Below are positions 52,501 through 57,700 of a DNA stretch of 64,000 nt, piece after piece. Below the pieces are notes generated by a model. The model saw only the letters and a program-made list of their open reading frames with translations, had not been told where the DNA came from and did not search any database. The position numbers were made by a program, and so were the translations under genes. Origin of the DNA: Luscinia megarhynchos (lineage: Eukaryota > Chordata > Aves > Passeriformes > Turdidae); contig JAPFBE010000003.1 of assembly GCA_034336665.1 (NCBI GenBank), forward strand, positions 58,385,352 through 58,449,351, given 5' to 3'. Numbering within the stretch: position 1 is the stretch's first letter; each line of letters opens with the position of its first letter.

Positions 52501-54737
52501 TACGAAAATCATTGATGTGAAATTTGGACAGCCTTTACCTGATACTGAGATAAATTAAATATCTTGTCAAATATATATATTTTACTAAAGCTATTGTACA
52601 TGGCCATATGCAGGGAGAAGCAAATGAGGATTAAGAAGCAGGTAGCACAGTGCTAGCAGCAAAAATACAGTAGCCTTTACTGCTGAAAGCAAAGAACCAT
52701 CCATCAAGCTACCATCTCTTGTACCAAACAGGACAGCACCTGAGATGGTGCTTGTTTGATATGGGGGAAAAACTAGTGAGCAGTTGAGAGAGCTGTCAGG
52801 TGTTAGCCTACAGTTAATTTGTTTGCAGTATTTGTATACTTTATACACTCATTAGCAAAGATTTCCCATTACCTTGTGTCTGCAATATCTGTTCACATCC
52901 CGTACAACAAAAGAGTTTTAACACAGATGATCACATACAGCTTTTCCATTCAGGGCAAGTCTGGGCACTTTTATTAAGATATGTAAATTTACACACTAGT
53001 CTTAGTGTCTTATGTGGAACAAAGTATCAATATGCATAAGGCCCCTTCTCCACATACAATCTAATTAATAAAGACAGATATTCTATTAGTCAAGTCTATT
53101 AAAGATCATAAATTAATATGAATCACTTACCTAATGTGCCAAAAAAGTCATTACCCAAGAAAGGAAACCCAGGCCTATTTGCCAGAACTATCATTCTAAA
53201 ATCAGGATGAATAACTATTACGTTTTCTCTCCCCTCTGCATGAGCATGATCTGGAAAAGAAATAAAATGCATTACTTGCATATTTAAGCTTTTCAATACT
53301 GAATGAATGAACATAATTAGATTAGGTGAAGAATTCTTAGAATTAGAAGAAAAATTCTTTCTAATTTAATTATATTCTTCTCAGAATTAGAAGAGTTACA
53401 AAAAAAAAAGACTCAATAGCTTCTTACACATAATTCAACTGAGCTTTCTAGCTTTTATTTTAAAGTTTCATAGTTTGTTTCACAAAAATGTAACTTAAGT
53501 GTTTTAATTGAAAAAACATAAAAATGCATCCACTGTTCTTAGGGTGTGGACTACCTGCTCCCTTTATATTTAATTTCAATAAAATGGTGAAGCCAATGGT
53601 GAATAAAATGTGATTTTATATAGGTCTGACATTATTTGATCAAGTAACAGTTCCAGGGTCTAAGTTTTTTTAATTCTTCTGTAAAATTCACAAGAATGCT
53701 AATTTAAAAAAACCCCATGGTGGTTACCGCAAAAGTAGTAAAGAAAATGACTGTAAATTCTTTAATTGTTAACTTTTGAGCAACAAACAATTTATCCATT
53801 TGGACTGGTCTGTGTTCCTATTCCGCAACGTGATTGCTGAAAACCAGCAACATGTTACATTTTACTGAAATGAAAAGTCTTTTGCTCTACTTACTGGCAA
53901 CAATTCGCCTTCCATCTGACAAAACCATTTCCCCACTTTCTACTAAAGTTTTTAAGATACAGGTAACATTTGTTGGTGCTTTGTCCGCCTCGTCAATTAC
54001 CAAAATATGTCCGAACTTCACTGCTTTTACCTAGAAGAGAAAGGAATCATAACATCAGTACCTGCCAGAACCCCTACAAGGAGCTGCATTCTGATTTTCT
54101 CAGTGAGCTGCAGTGACACCTCAGTGGCACTGAGACAAGAAAGGGACTCAGAATAGGGATAAGCTGTGACCAAACCACAACAGAAGGAAGAGGAGGCAGA
54201 AAAGTTGTCTGTTTCCATTTCTCCTGGATAGGGATGAAAATGGGTGTGCTAGGGAGGGAAGTGAGGAGCCTGACTGTGAATGACTTGGAGTGCAGACAGA
54301 GAAGTGCAAAGCCAGTTTGCATCTAGTCTGTCAGTATGTAGCTGAAAACTGAAGAATGGCTGCAACAGCTGTTTGGAGCCCAACTTAGCATGTAGGTGTG
54401 AGGTGCTACAAAGAAGGAGGCAAATACCAATATAACAGTTAGCATGTGCCAGGTTAATACCAGATTATTTTCCATACTCATTTTGTATGTGGGGACTCCC
54501 AAGATTGTAATCTTGTTCGCATTTAGCACAGCAAATGTGACCAAATAAAAATTAATACATTTTTTTTTATTATGCTCACTCACTATGCCATGAAAAATCA
54601 AATCACCGACATTTTAAACCAAAAACATTTCCAAATATAAAATCCAAATGCTGCTACTGACCAGTGGTGAATCTTCATAAATAATAAGACCATCCTTTAC
54701 AGAAGGTTGTAGGGTAAGGCTTTGTACAGTGGTATCC
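10309..54737 (-). CDS. VWA8: VWA8, central portion (16 internal exons, partial gene)
   Basis: Sixteen minus-strand exons join into one open frame of about 734 codons that I recognise as VWA8. Diagnostic stretches are [87 protein letters not shown] and [17 protein letters not shown]. Known of the family: VWA8 is a nuclear-encoded mitochondrial ATPase with dynein/midasin-like AAA+ modules in the N-terminal half and a VWA domain at the C-terminus; its exact role is poorly understood. Seen here: Walker B, sensor 1 and a probable sensor 2 of AAA module 3, then a beta-rich middle region. Every internal intron is GT-AG and all phases close. Exon order 54662-54737, 53895-54030, 53131-53250, 51240-51445, 43211-43362, 34572-34680, 33480-33618, 31568-31770, 24313-24429, 23784-23848, 23559-23684, 22822-22931, 20651-20805, 18736-18937, 12470-12551, 10309-10513. 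Both gene ends are outside the window. No frameshift or stop interrupts the exons, so the gene appears intact. Confidence 0.97.
10514..12469 (-). other. VWA8 intron (1,956 nt)
   Basis: GT-AG intron with an AT dinucleotide microsatellite at 11342-11363. A 111-codon open frame at 10604-10939 on the minus strand has no domain-like features and is not supported as a gene. Confidence 0.82.
11342..11363 (+). repeat. AT dinucleotide microsatellite
   Basis: Eleven uninterrupted AT units. Confidence 0.93.
12470..12551 (-). CDS. VWA8: VWA8 exon 15 of window
   Basis: An 82-nt exon that completes Asp and codes [19 protein letters not shown] and VKYIAIP, with a final split Ser. YLEVTDL-SKK-(R/K)YI-IP matches human VWA8. 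The acceptor is TTTTCAG|AT and the donor is CTAG|GTAACT. It lies between introns of 6.2 and 2.0 kb and would be missed by an open-reading-frame scan because it is so short; phase continuity with both neighbours supports it. Confidence 0.95.
14095..14543 (+). mobile_element. CR1 LINE 3' fragment
   Basis: Plus-oriented CR1 with CAGTGCAGGGCTATGAAGAT, AGGCTGAGGGACCACAGCC, CCCAGAGAGGTTGTAGAGTT and the end ATTCTGTGATTCTGTGA. It is 5'-truncated near 14095. Two overlapping open frames of about 70 codons here are repeat-derived. Confidence 0.9.
15848..16545 (-). mobile_element. Ancient CR1-type LINE fragment (degenerate)
   Basis: Order and wording fit the reverse complement of the same old reptile/bird CR1 family: TCTAGTATCCTGTCTCCAGG, then GTAGAACTCTACCATATGTC, TGCTCATCCTTGTTGTC, GGACCAAAACTGAACAGTG, TGGATTTGTACAACAGCA, TTGATTTGCTTTTTAC and ATATTGAATTTCACCTGTTA. 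The collinear order of many landmarks over 700 nt makes chance unlikely, though each match is imperfect. Confidence 0.6.
17950..18230 (+). mobile_element. Ancient CR1-type LINE fragment (degenerate)
   Basis: GGGTCTCTTCAGATTGGAGAGAAAG...TCATGAAGGTGATGGTTAAGGTGAATGCAGAACTGTTACTC...AATAAGGGGCATC resembles the old CR1 family shared by birds, crocodiles and turtles (pattern: ggactcttcagcttggaaaagag...gaaaaactgttac...aactaggggcca), in plus orientation. It is heavily mutated and the ends are uncertain. Confidence 0.5.
18736..18937 (-). CDS. VWA8: VWA8 exon 14 of window
   Basis: The 202-nt exon gives 67 codons plus one base, [10 protein letters not shown] to [35 protein letters not shown] and [11 protein letters not shown] match vertebrate VWA8. 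Between them is a Ser- and Lys/Arg-rich loop ([28 protein letters not shown]) where birds and mammals differ. The acceptor is TTTTGCAG|TCT and the donor is AAAAG|GTAAGA, a strong site. Confidence 0.96.
18938..20650 (-). other. VWA8 intron (1,713 nt)
   Basis: GT-AG intron. A T-rich run lies near 20260-20280. A 107-codon open frame at 19588-19911 on the plus strand has no recognisable features and is probably chance. Confidence 0.8.
20651..20805 (-). CDS. VWA8: VWA8 exon 13 of window
   Basis: This 155-nt exon gives two bases of a split Val and 51 codons, [20 protein letters not shown] to [32 protein letters not shown] is highly conserved; the first 12 residues differ clearly from mammals as I recall them. 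The Ser/Glu/Asp-rich start looks like a surface loop, while YATIVIGF is a core strand. The acceptor is CCTGTTTAG|TG and the donor is TTG|GTAAAT, phase 0. The junction with exon 14 reads [12 protein letters not shown]. Confidence 0.95.
20806..22821 (-). other. VWA8 intron (2,016 nt)
   Basis: GT-AG intron; no repeat family or gene recognised. Open frames of 60-80 codons on both strands look random. Confidence 0.8.
22822..22931 (-). CDS. VWA8: VWA8 exon 12 of window
   Basis: The 110-nt exon completes a Lys codon and gives 36 residues plus one base: [33 protein letters not shown] and LTA. KFLLTK-AH and VCQLY line up with human KYLLTKPAH and VCQLY; the acidic stretch between is variable. The acceptor is TTTTACAG|G and the donor is CAG|GTACTG. 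The split codon at the end becomes Val in exon 13. Confidence 0.93.
22932..23558 (-). other. VWA8 intron (627 nt)
   Basis: GT-AG intron; nothing else recognised. Confidence 0.85.
23559..23684 (-). CDS. VWA8: VWA8 exon 11 of window (beta-rich middle region)
   Basis: A 126-nt exon coding from [19 protein letters not shown] to LLVENETN, with split codons at both ends (symmetric). [17 protein letters not shown] and [14 protein letters not shown] are paired hydrophobic strands, the clearest propeller-like repeat in the window. Human VWA8 has nearly the same sequence (LTVLDVLEGRTHTISLP). The acceptor is TTTTATAG|AAA and the donor is ATAA|GTTAGT, which is weak at the last exon base (A instead of G). 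Confidence 0.95.
23685..23783 (-). other. VWA8 intron, very short (99 nt)
   Basis: Donor AGG|GTGAGA and acceptor TTTTATAG. It is far shorter than every other intron here and near the lower size seen in birds. It is needed, because reading through it meets an in-frame TGA at once. Confidence 0.9.
23784..23848 (-). CDS. VWA8: VWA8 exon 10 of window (65 nt)
   Basis: The smallest exon here: 21 codons plus two bases, [21 protein letters not shown] followed by a split Gly. [16 protein letters not shown] matches human VWA8 almost exactly as I recall it. The acceptor is TATACAG|AGCAGC, with two further AGs downstream that would break the frame, so homology fixes this start. The donor is AGG|GTGAGA. 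The next intron is only 99 nt; if it were retained, translation would stop almost at once (GGG TGA). Confidence 0.93.
23849..24312 (-). other. VWA8 intron (464 nt)
   Basis: GT-AG intron; nothing else recognised. Confidence 0.85.
24313..24429 (-). CDS. VWA8: VWA8 exon 9 of window (beta-rich middle region)
   Basis: This 117-nt exon (39 codons, phase 0 at both ends) runs from [10 protein letters not shown] to [26 protein letters not shown] is a likely beta hairpin; the later part, [14 protein letters not shown], is polar and holds the WW pair conserved with the human protein. The acceptor is TTTACAG|AGC; a second AG lies two bases further on, but only the first keeps the frame. The donor is ACG|GTGAGG. 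Being a symmetric phase-0 exon, it could be skipped without a frameshift. Confidence 0.93.
24976..24999. other. Perfect 9-bp hairpin
   Basis: CTCTGACAG, loop CTTATA, CTGTCAGAG. Lies in the 7.1-kb intron about 550 nt upstream of exon 9. Probably incidental. Confidence 0.5.
28992..28997 (-). terminator. LTR poly(A) signal
   Basis: AATAAA on the minus strand (context AACAATAAACTATCC), in the correct position for the R region of the solo LTR. Because the element shares VWA8's orientation, it is a possible site of premature intronic polyadenylation. Confidence 0.55.
29090..29097 (-). promoter_or_regulatory. LTR TATA box
   Basis: TATATAAG on the minus strand inside the solo LTR, about 95 nt upstream of its poly(A) signal. 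It would start transcription in the same direction as VWA8. Whether it is active is unknown. Confidence 0.5.
31568..31770 (-). CDS. VWA8: VWA8 exon 8 of window (beta-rich middle region)
   Basis: A 203-nt exon completing a Glu codon and coding 67 residues, ending VVLHEEE. It contains [37 protein letters not shown] and [15 protein letters not shown], all matching vertebrate VWA8. The [15 protein letters not shown] hairpin has the look of one propeller-type blade (inference). The acceptor is ATTTCAG|AAG and the donor is GAG|GTAAAA, phase 0. A solo-LTR-like element and 7.1 kb of intron follow before exon 9. Confidence 0.96.
32330..32690 (-). mobile_element. Solo-LTR-like element (avian ERV)
   Basis: Read on the minus strand it ends ...AATAAATACCTACCTTATTT, then AACTCTGTCTAGCCTCTGTT and TAGGTAGCCATTCC, a pattern I recall from songbird ERV LTRs. 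The poly(A) signal AATAAA is at 32387-32392 and a TTATAT TATA-like box is at about 32483-32488, about 95 nt upstream of it, as in an LTR U3-R-U5. The low boundary is approximate, and the high boundary is a guess; I found no target-site duplication. No viral gene is attached. Confidence 0.6.
32387..32392 (-). terminator. LTR poly(A) signal
   Basis: AATAAA on the minus strand within the second LTR-like element, in the VWA8 sense direction. Use in the VWA8 transcript is untested. Confidence 0.5.
33480..33618 (-). CDS. VWA8: VWA8 exon 7 of window (start of middle region)
   Basis: The 139-nt exon gives 46 codons plus one base, from [10 protein letters not shown] to CDVTVTK. Recognisable blocks are [15 protein letters not shown] and [14 protein letters not shown], with alternating hydrophobic residues suggesting beta strands. 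The acceptor is TTGTTTTAG|GGC and the donor is AAAAG|GTACAG. The donor context is ordinary and the split codon is Glu, completed in exon 8 to give TKEEEPEH. Confidence 0.95.
33619..34571 (-). other. VWA8 intron (953 nt)
   Basis: GT-AG intron; no repeat or gene recognised. Confidence 0.85.
34572..34680 (-). CDS. VWA8: VWA8 exon 6 of window
   Basis: The 109-nt exon completes the split Glu and codes 36 residues, [12 protein letters not shown]... to ...[20 protein letters not shown] is a strong anchor shared with other vertebrate VWA8 proteins. This marks the change from the AAA+ modules to the middle region. The acceptor is TTTGACAG|A and the donor is AAG|GTTTGT, which is weak beyond GT because it lacks the usual purine-A-G context. 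I assign no separate domain to it. Confidence 0.93.
40640..40865 (+). mobile_element. Degenerate CR1-like 3' fragment
   Basis: GGGAGGTTATAAAACTTCACCTC..., AAGTGGGCCAGACTAGATTAACACC and a tail TATTCTCAGATTCATG resemble the last part of an old CR1 in plus orientation (pattern: gain of a residual 'gttggactagatgacctcc...ttctatgattctatg'). Many substitutions make this tentative. Confidence 0.45.
41872..42150 (-). mobile_element. CR1 LINE 3' fragment, different subfamily
   Basis: Starts ACACAGAATGTGTAAGGCTG and contains CAGGGTCACCCTAGAGCATG and GGGCAATTGGTTCCAG, the reverse complement of another CR1 3' end. It differs from the copy starting at 42300, 150 nt away, so these are two insertions rather than one split element. 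Confidence 0.82.
42300..42626 (-). mobile_element. CR1 LINE 3' fragment
   Basis: Starts TCACAGAATCATAAATAG and contains GACACCTTCCACTAGACTAG, GGGGCATCCACAAATTCTCT and CCTTGTCCTATCAATAAAGG, the reverse complement of a CR1 3' end. It shares a perfect 33-nt inverted match (42371-42403 with 44894-44926) with the CR1 on the far side of exon 5. Confidence 0.9.
43211..43362 (-). CDS. VWA8: VWA8 exon 5 of window (end of AAA module 3)
   Basis: A 152-nt exon with 50 codons plus two bases, from [10 protein letters not shown] to NVQLAK, with a final split Glu codon. [15 protein letters not shown] and [13 protein letters not shown] are near-identical to mammalian VWA8 as I recall it, making this one of the most conserved blocks in the window. 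The acceptor is CTTCACAG|AAA and the donor is GGA|GTAAGA. It stands alone between introns of 7.9 and 8.5 kb and is flanked on both sides by CR1 elements in opposite orientation. Skipping it would shift the frame. Confidence 0.97.
43985..44995 (+). mobile_element. CR1 LINE fragment, about 1 kb
   Basis: The longest CR1 copy here, in plus orientation. The 5' part (GATGATACCAAGCTGACTGA, TGGACAGGTGGAGAAATGGG, CAGGGTCCTGCACCTGGGTT) is the end of the reverse-transcriptase coding region; the 3' part holds CACTGGCACAGGTTGCCCAG and ends TTCTAGGATTCTATAA. The coding region is broken by several stops and frame changes. It lies 0.6 kb upstream of VWA8 exon 5 in the transcript and is complementary to the CR1 on the other side. 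Confidence 0.9.
45060..45758 (+). mobile_element. LTR-retrotransposon-like avian repeat (ERVL-type?)
   Basis: I recognise this as a recurrent avian interspersed repeat. It has an array of CCCACGCTGGAGCAG-like units (near 45085, 45144, 45196, 45245 and 45336), then GAGGAGGTAGAGAAAAGCAG, a TATAAATTAAACTAATTTCC segment (a likely decayed poly(A) signal), GAGTGATCTCTCCCTGCCCT, and an end GGTGGGCACCTGGCATCCAG...CCCACCACA typical of LTRs. The class (ERVL-like LTR) is from memory and uncertain. Open frames of about 120 codons occur on both strands but come from the repeat itself. It follows the CR1 at 43985-44995 after about 65 nt. Confidence 0.6.
48253..48285 (+). repeat. A9G tandem repeat
   Basis: Three perfect 10-nt units of nine A and one G. 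A likely length-variable microsatellite. Confidence 0.9.
50243..50285. other. Two-part perfect hairpin in intron
   Basis: Inner stem TCTCCCCAG/CTGGGGAGA (50253-50261 with 50266-50274), loop AAAT; outer stem AAAAATCT/AGATTTTT (50243-50250 with 50278-50285), separated by a 2/3-nt internal loop. Seventeen pairs in 43 nt. It is shorter than a usual microRNA precursor. Function unknown. Confidence 0.6.
51240..51445 (-). CDS. VWA8: VWA8 exon 4 of window (AAA module 3 lid, sensor 2 region)
   Basis: The 206-nt exon supplies two bases completing a Gly codon and 68 residues, from [10 protein letters not shown] to VVNIVKHLQ. It is mostly helical, as expected of the AAA+ lid: [19 protein letters not shown] and [29 protein letters not shown] resembles the S-x-R-(D/E) sensor-2 motif of MoxR, midasin and dynein-like AAA+ proteins, so the Arg probably contacts nucleotide (inference). 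The acceptor is TTTGTAG|GGG and the donor is CAG|GTATAG, phase 0. Confidence 0.97.
51446..53130 (-). other. VWA8 intron (1,685 nt)
   Basis: GT-AG intron with no recognisable repeat or gene. Open frames of 85 codons occur on each strand but have no domain-like features. Confidence 0.8.
53131..53250 (-). CDS. VWA8: VWA8 exon 3 of window (sensor 1 of AAA module 3)
   Basis: This 120-nt exon (a multiple of three, phase 1 at both ends) codes from [10 protein letters not shown] to [21 protein letters not shown] is the sensor-1 strand; the Asn of LANRP is the usual polar residue at the end of that strand. The start [10 protein letters not shown] is the least conserved part: human VWA8, as I recall it, has NSANVNGREN. 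The acceptor is TTTTCCAG and the donor is TTAG|GTAAGT. Because its length is divisible by three, skipping would keep the frame but remove sensor 1. Confidence 0.97.
53251..53894 (-). other. VWA8 intron (644 nt)
   Basis: GT-AG intron. At 53336-53395 there is an AT-rich patch in which AGAATTAGAAG occurs twice about 40 bases apart. Otherwise nothing is recognisable. Confidence 0.85.
53895..54030 (-). CDS. VWA8: VWA8 exon 2 of window (Walker B of AAA module 3)
   Basis: A 136-nt exon coding 45 residues plus one base, from VKAVKFG to DGRRIVA. It holds a clear Walker [12 protein letters not shown]: four hydrophobic residues, then the Asp-Glu pair expected to bind magnesium and activate the attacking water in AAA+ ATPases. 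[17 protein letters not shown] after it matches the helix and hairpin (LLE...DGR) found in the MoxR/dynein-like branch of AAA+ proteins. The acceptor is CTTCTAG|GTA, the donor is CCA|GTAAGT, and the split codon is Asn, completed in the next exon. Confidence 0.97.
54031..54661 (-). other. VWA8 intron (631 nt)
   Basis: GT-AG intron between the first two exons of the window. I see nothing else in it; short open frames on both strands do not resemble known proteins. Confidence 0.85.
54662..54737 (-). CDS. VWA8: VWA8 exon 1 of window (AAA module 3, post-Walker A segment)
   Basis: This 76-nt exon gives one base completing an Arg codon and then 25 residues, from [10 protein letters not shown] to IIYEDSPL. 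The acceptor is ATTTCAG and the donor is CTG|GTCAGT, ending in phase 0. DTTVQ-LTLQ occupies the same place as the D-T/M-T...DL motifs that follow the P-loop in VWA8 modules 1 and 2, so this segment belongs between Walker A and Walker B of module 3. The Walker A exon must lie upstream; I searched 54738-64000 by eye and did not find it, so the intron upstream exceeds 9.2 kb. Confidence 0.93.
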
Positions 54738-57700
54738 CTGAAATGTGGAAAAGCAGATGGTATTAATTAAAAAAACACAGGAATTTTAGTTACAATAAAA
54801 TGCAAAATGAATAAATGAAAAACTGAATAGTCTGTTTTTCAAAGAGGAAAAAGTATCTTTTTTTAGAATACTTGAATAACTGGGAACAACAGTATGCCAG
54901 CTTGGTGGTCAAATGTGAGTATCCCTGCCTCTGCCAGGACTTTCACAGTAGTTCTCCATTTCTCATAAACCCTGAAAACAAAATAACTGAGAAAGAAATC
55001 AATATTTTTTGTATTCAGGCACATTATTGATGTTATTATTTATAGTAAAACTTTCTAGCTGAAACCGTCATTTACGTGACAAACAGGAATTGATACTGCT
55101 TTAGCTTGTTCTCCCCATATCATCATGCAAAAATCCTACAAACAAACAAACAAACATATACAAAAACAAATCATGTAGAATTCTTAAAATCAATTAAACC
55201 CTACTAGCTTGCTACATTTTATATCATGAACAGTATAAGCTTTTAGATGGGACAGAGGCTTTTGCAGCAGTAATCGTGCTAATTAATATCTGTAATGAAA
55301 ATATTTCTTAATCTTCACTATCTTAATCTATTTTAACCACCACTAAATGTACAGATGAATAGAAAAATAGTTGCAATTCAGAAAGGTGAAGAAACAGACA
55401 CCACCACAATGGATTCACCTACATTAATCATGTCCATAATCATGTCCTAGGGAAAGTCCCTCCTGATTGTATAAAATACTTGCCCAGAGCTTTATCATTA
55501 TCTGTATAATCAACCCCCTTTACTCTTGGGTTTAGAAGGATCAATGAGCTAGAGAACAATCCAGACATGGGTGATGACAGAAGGTCCCCATGACTCCCAC
55601 ACTTTCATGAGCAACAGGAAATTCAGTCTCAGGGCAGTTGGTTTTGCCATCCCTTTCCCCCTGTATTACAAAATTTAGATTAGTCTGTGCCAAAAGAATG
55701 ATGGGCTGATCACAAGAAAACCCATCAGGAAAACCTCTCTTAACGCTGCTTGAGATCCACATACTGATCCATTGGTAAGGCTGGTAACCTTTGAATCATA
55801 TGCAACATCTGATGCAACGAAAATCTCTTACTTTTCACAGCCATGCTGTGTAACAAAACTGTTTGCTTAAGCCTAGCTGACTCACTCTTCCAAATGTCCC
55901 CTTAGTTCTATCTTTAATTTTGCAACATATTGTAAAAACCAACAATCCTGATAAGCTTCATGGGTACAGGAAATCAAACAGTACTGTTAGCAGCACACTA
56001 TTAAGTGGCCAGCTTCCAATTACAGTTTTAAACTGAGAGCATAACTTGCACATTTCCTTTATTTGAACCTGCTGTCAGCAGGATTTCTGTCCCTAATAAC
56101 TAATAATTTCTTGTTTAGCTTGCCCACAGTTCCCAGGCACAGGAATAAAGCAGAGGGCAGAAAGAAAGACTTCTAATATTTAGCTACTTGATCTGAACTT
56201 CAGTCCAGAAGGGGAAAGGTTACAAAGATAGGACCATCTTCACTTAATTTAACCTTGACAAAAGTAGGCAACCCTGCCCCTAATAGTTATAGTATCATTG
56301 TATTTACTTGCAACACATATTTTTTAGATCACTAAAATAAGCAGTAGCACCAATCTATTATCTCAGAAATCCTACTGTGGACACAAAAACAAAACTTCGA
56401 CTGTCATCCTGTGTGTCTCACCCATTTATATGCTGGGCAGAGAAATCAATAACAGATCCAAAAATAACAACAAACCAATGATTTTGTTTCTTGTACACCC
56501 ATTATTTAGAGACTAAATTCTCAGATTTTACGTATCAACCCACCTCCACTATCACTTAACATTTCTGGTTCAAGCCTATACAGCTGCAGATGCAGAAGAA
56601 TTTTAATATGAGTAAACCAAACACGAGAGTATATGAAAGTCACAGTCACAGGCACTAATTAGTCAGAAATAACTCAAGGAAAAACGTTCTGAGGAATTAA
56701 TACAAGGTAAAAAGGGGAAGAATTTGTCAAATTTGAACTGTGATCTCTTTAAAGTAACAGAAAGGTGACAAAATGAGAGGACCTGGGGATAGCATAGGCC
56801 AAGAATAACATAAAGGAAGATGCAATACAGGATGCTTTACAGATCATAAATTTGCACGTAGATAATGCATGAAATACAATAAAGTGAACAGAACATATCA
56901 GGAAACGGAGATCCCTAGTGATGCTGTGGACAGTTACAGGTGATGACACAAAAAAAGACAAAAATGTTAAGTGGTGTTTTACTGTAACAAGAAACAGTAA
57001 TTAACTGTTGCAGAGCAAGTTAATCCTCTGGCTCTGCAGAGATTACTTACAACGCCCTAACATGGAATACGAAATTATGCTTAGTATTCCAAAATAATCA
57101 GCAGCCCACACAAATCCTTAGGATGATCTCATTCTTCAGAGAAGACAGAATTGACATATTTTTGGGAAAAAAAAACACTACAAGAGTTTACTGTTTATTT
57201 AAATACTATTACAAAAGTAGCATAATCAGAAAAAAAATACAGAAGGTATCGAACTAAAATAAAAACTGACATCCTGAATCTATCTTCTAATTTTTTCTTA
57301 TTTTATCTTCTGCTTTATTGGTAGTTTGCCTTAATATTTAAGGAAATATATAGGGGGATTTGCAATGTACTACAGAAGTTAAATGTAAGTCAAATATAAG
57401 TCAAATATTAATTCCATTTGCTTGATAAGTGTATGTGAAACTCCTGTATTTGCTTAGGCTATTACATTCAGACATGTATATAAGAATGATTTTACAATAG
57501 TTATTACAGATTACTGTTATTTTCCTTTCAGAATCATATGCTACACACCTAAATATCATTACTTTCTGTTCTTCAGAAACTTACCATGACCCAAACACAG
57601 TAAAGAATAGCTAAAATAAATTGTCTTCTTACAGTTTTTTCTTAAATTTCCACTTCGTAATAAATTATGTAAATGTAAAGGCACCAACATATAGAAAGAC

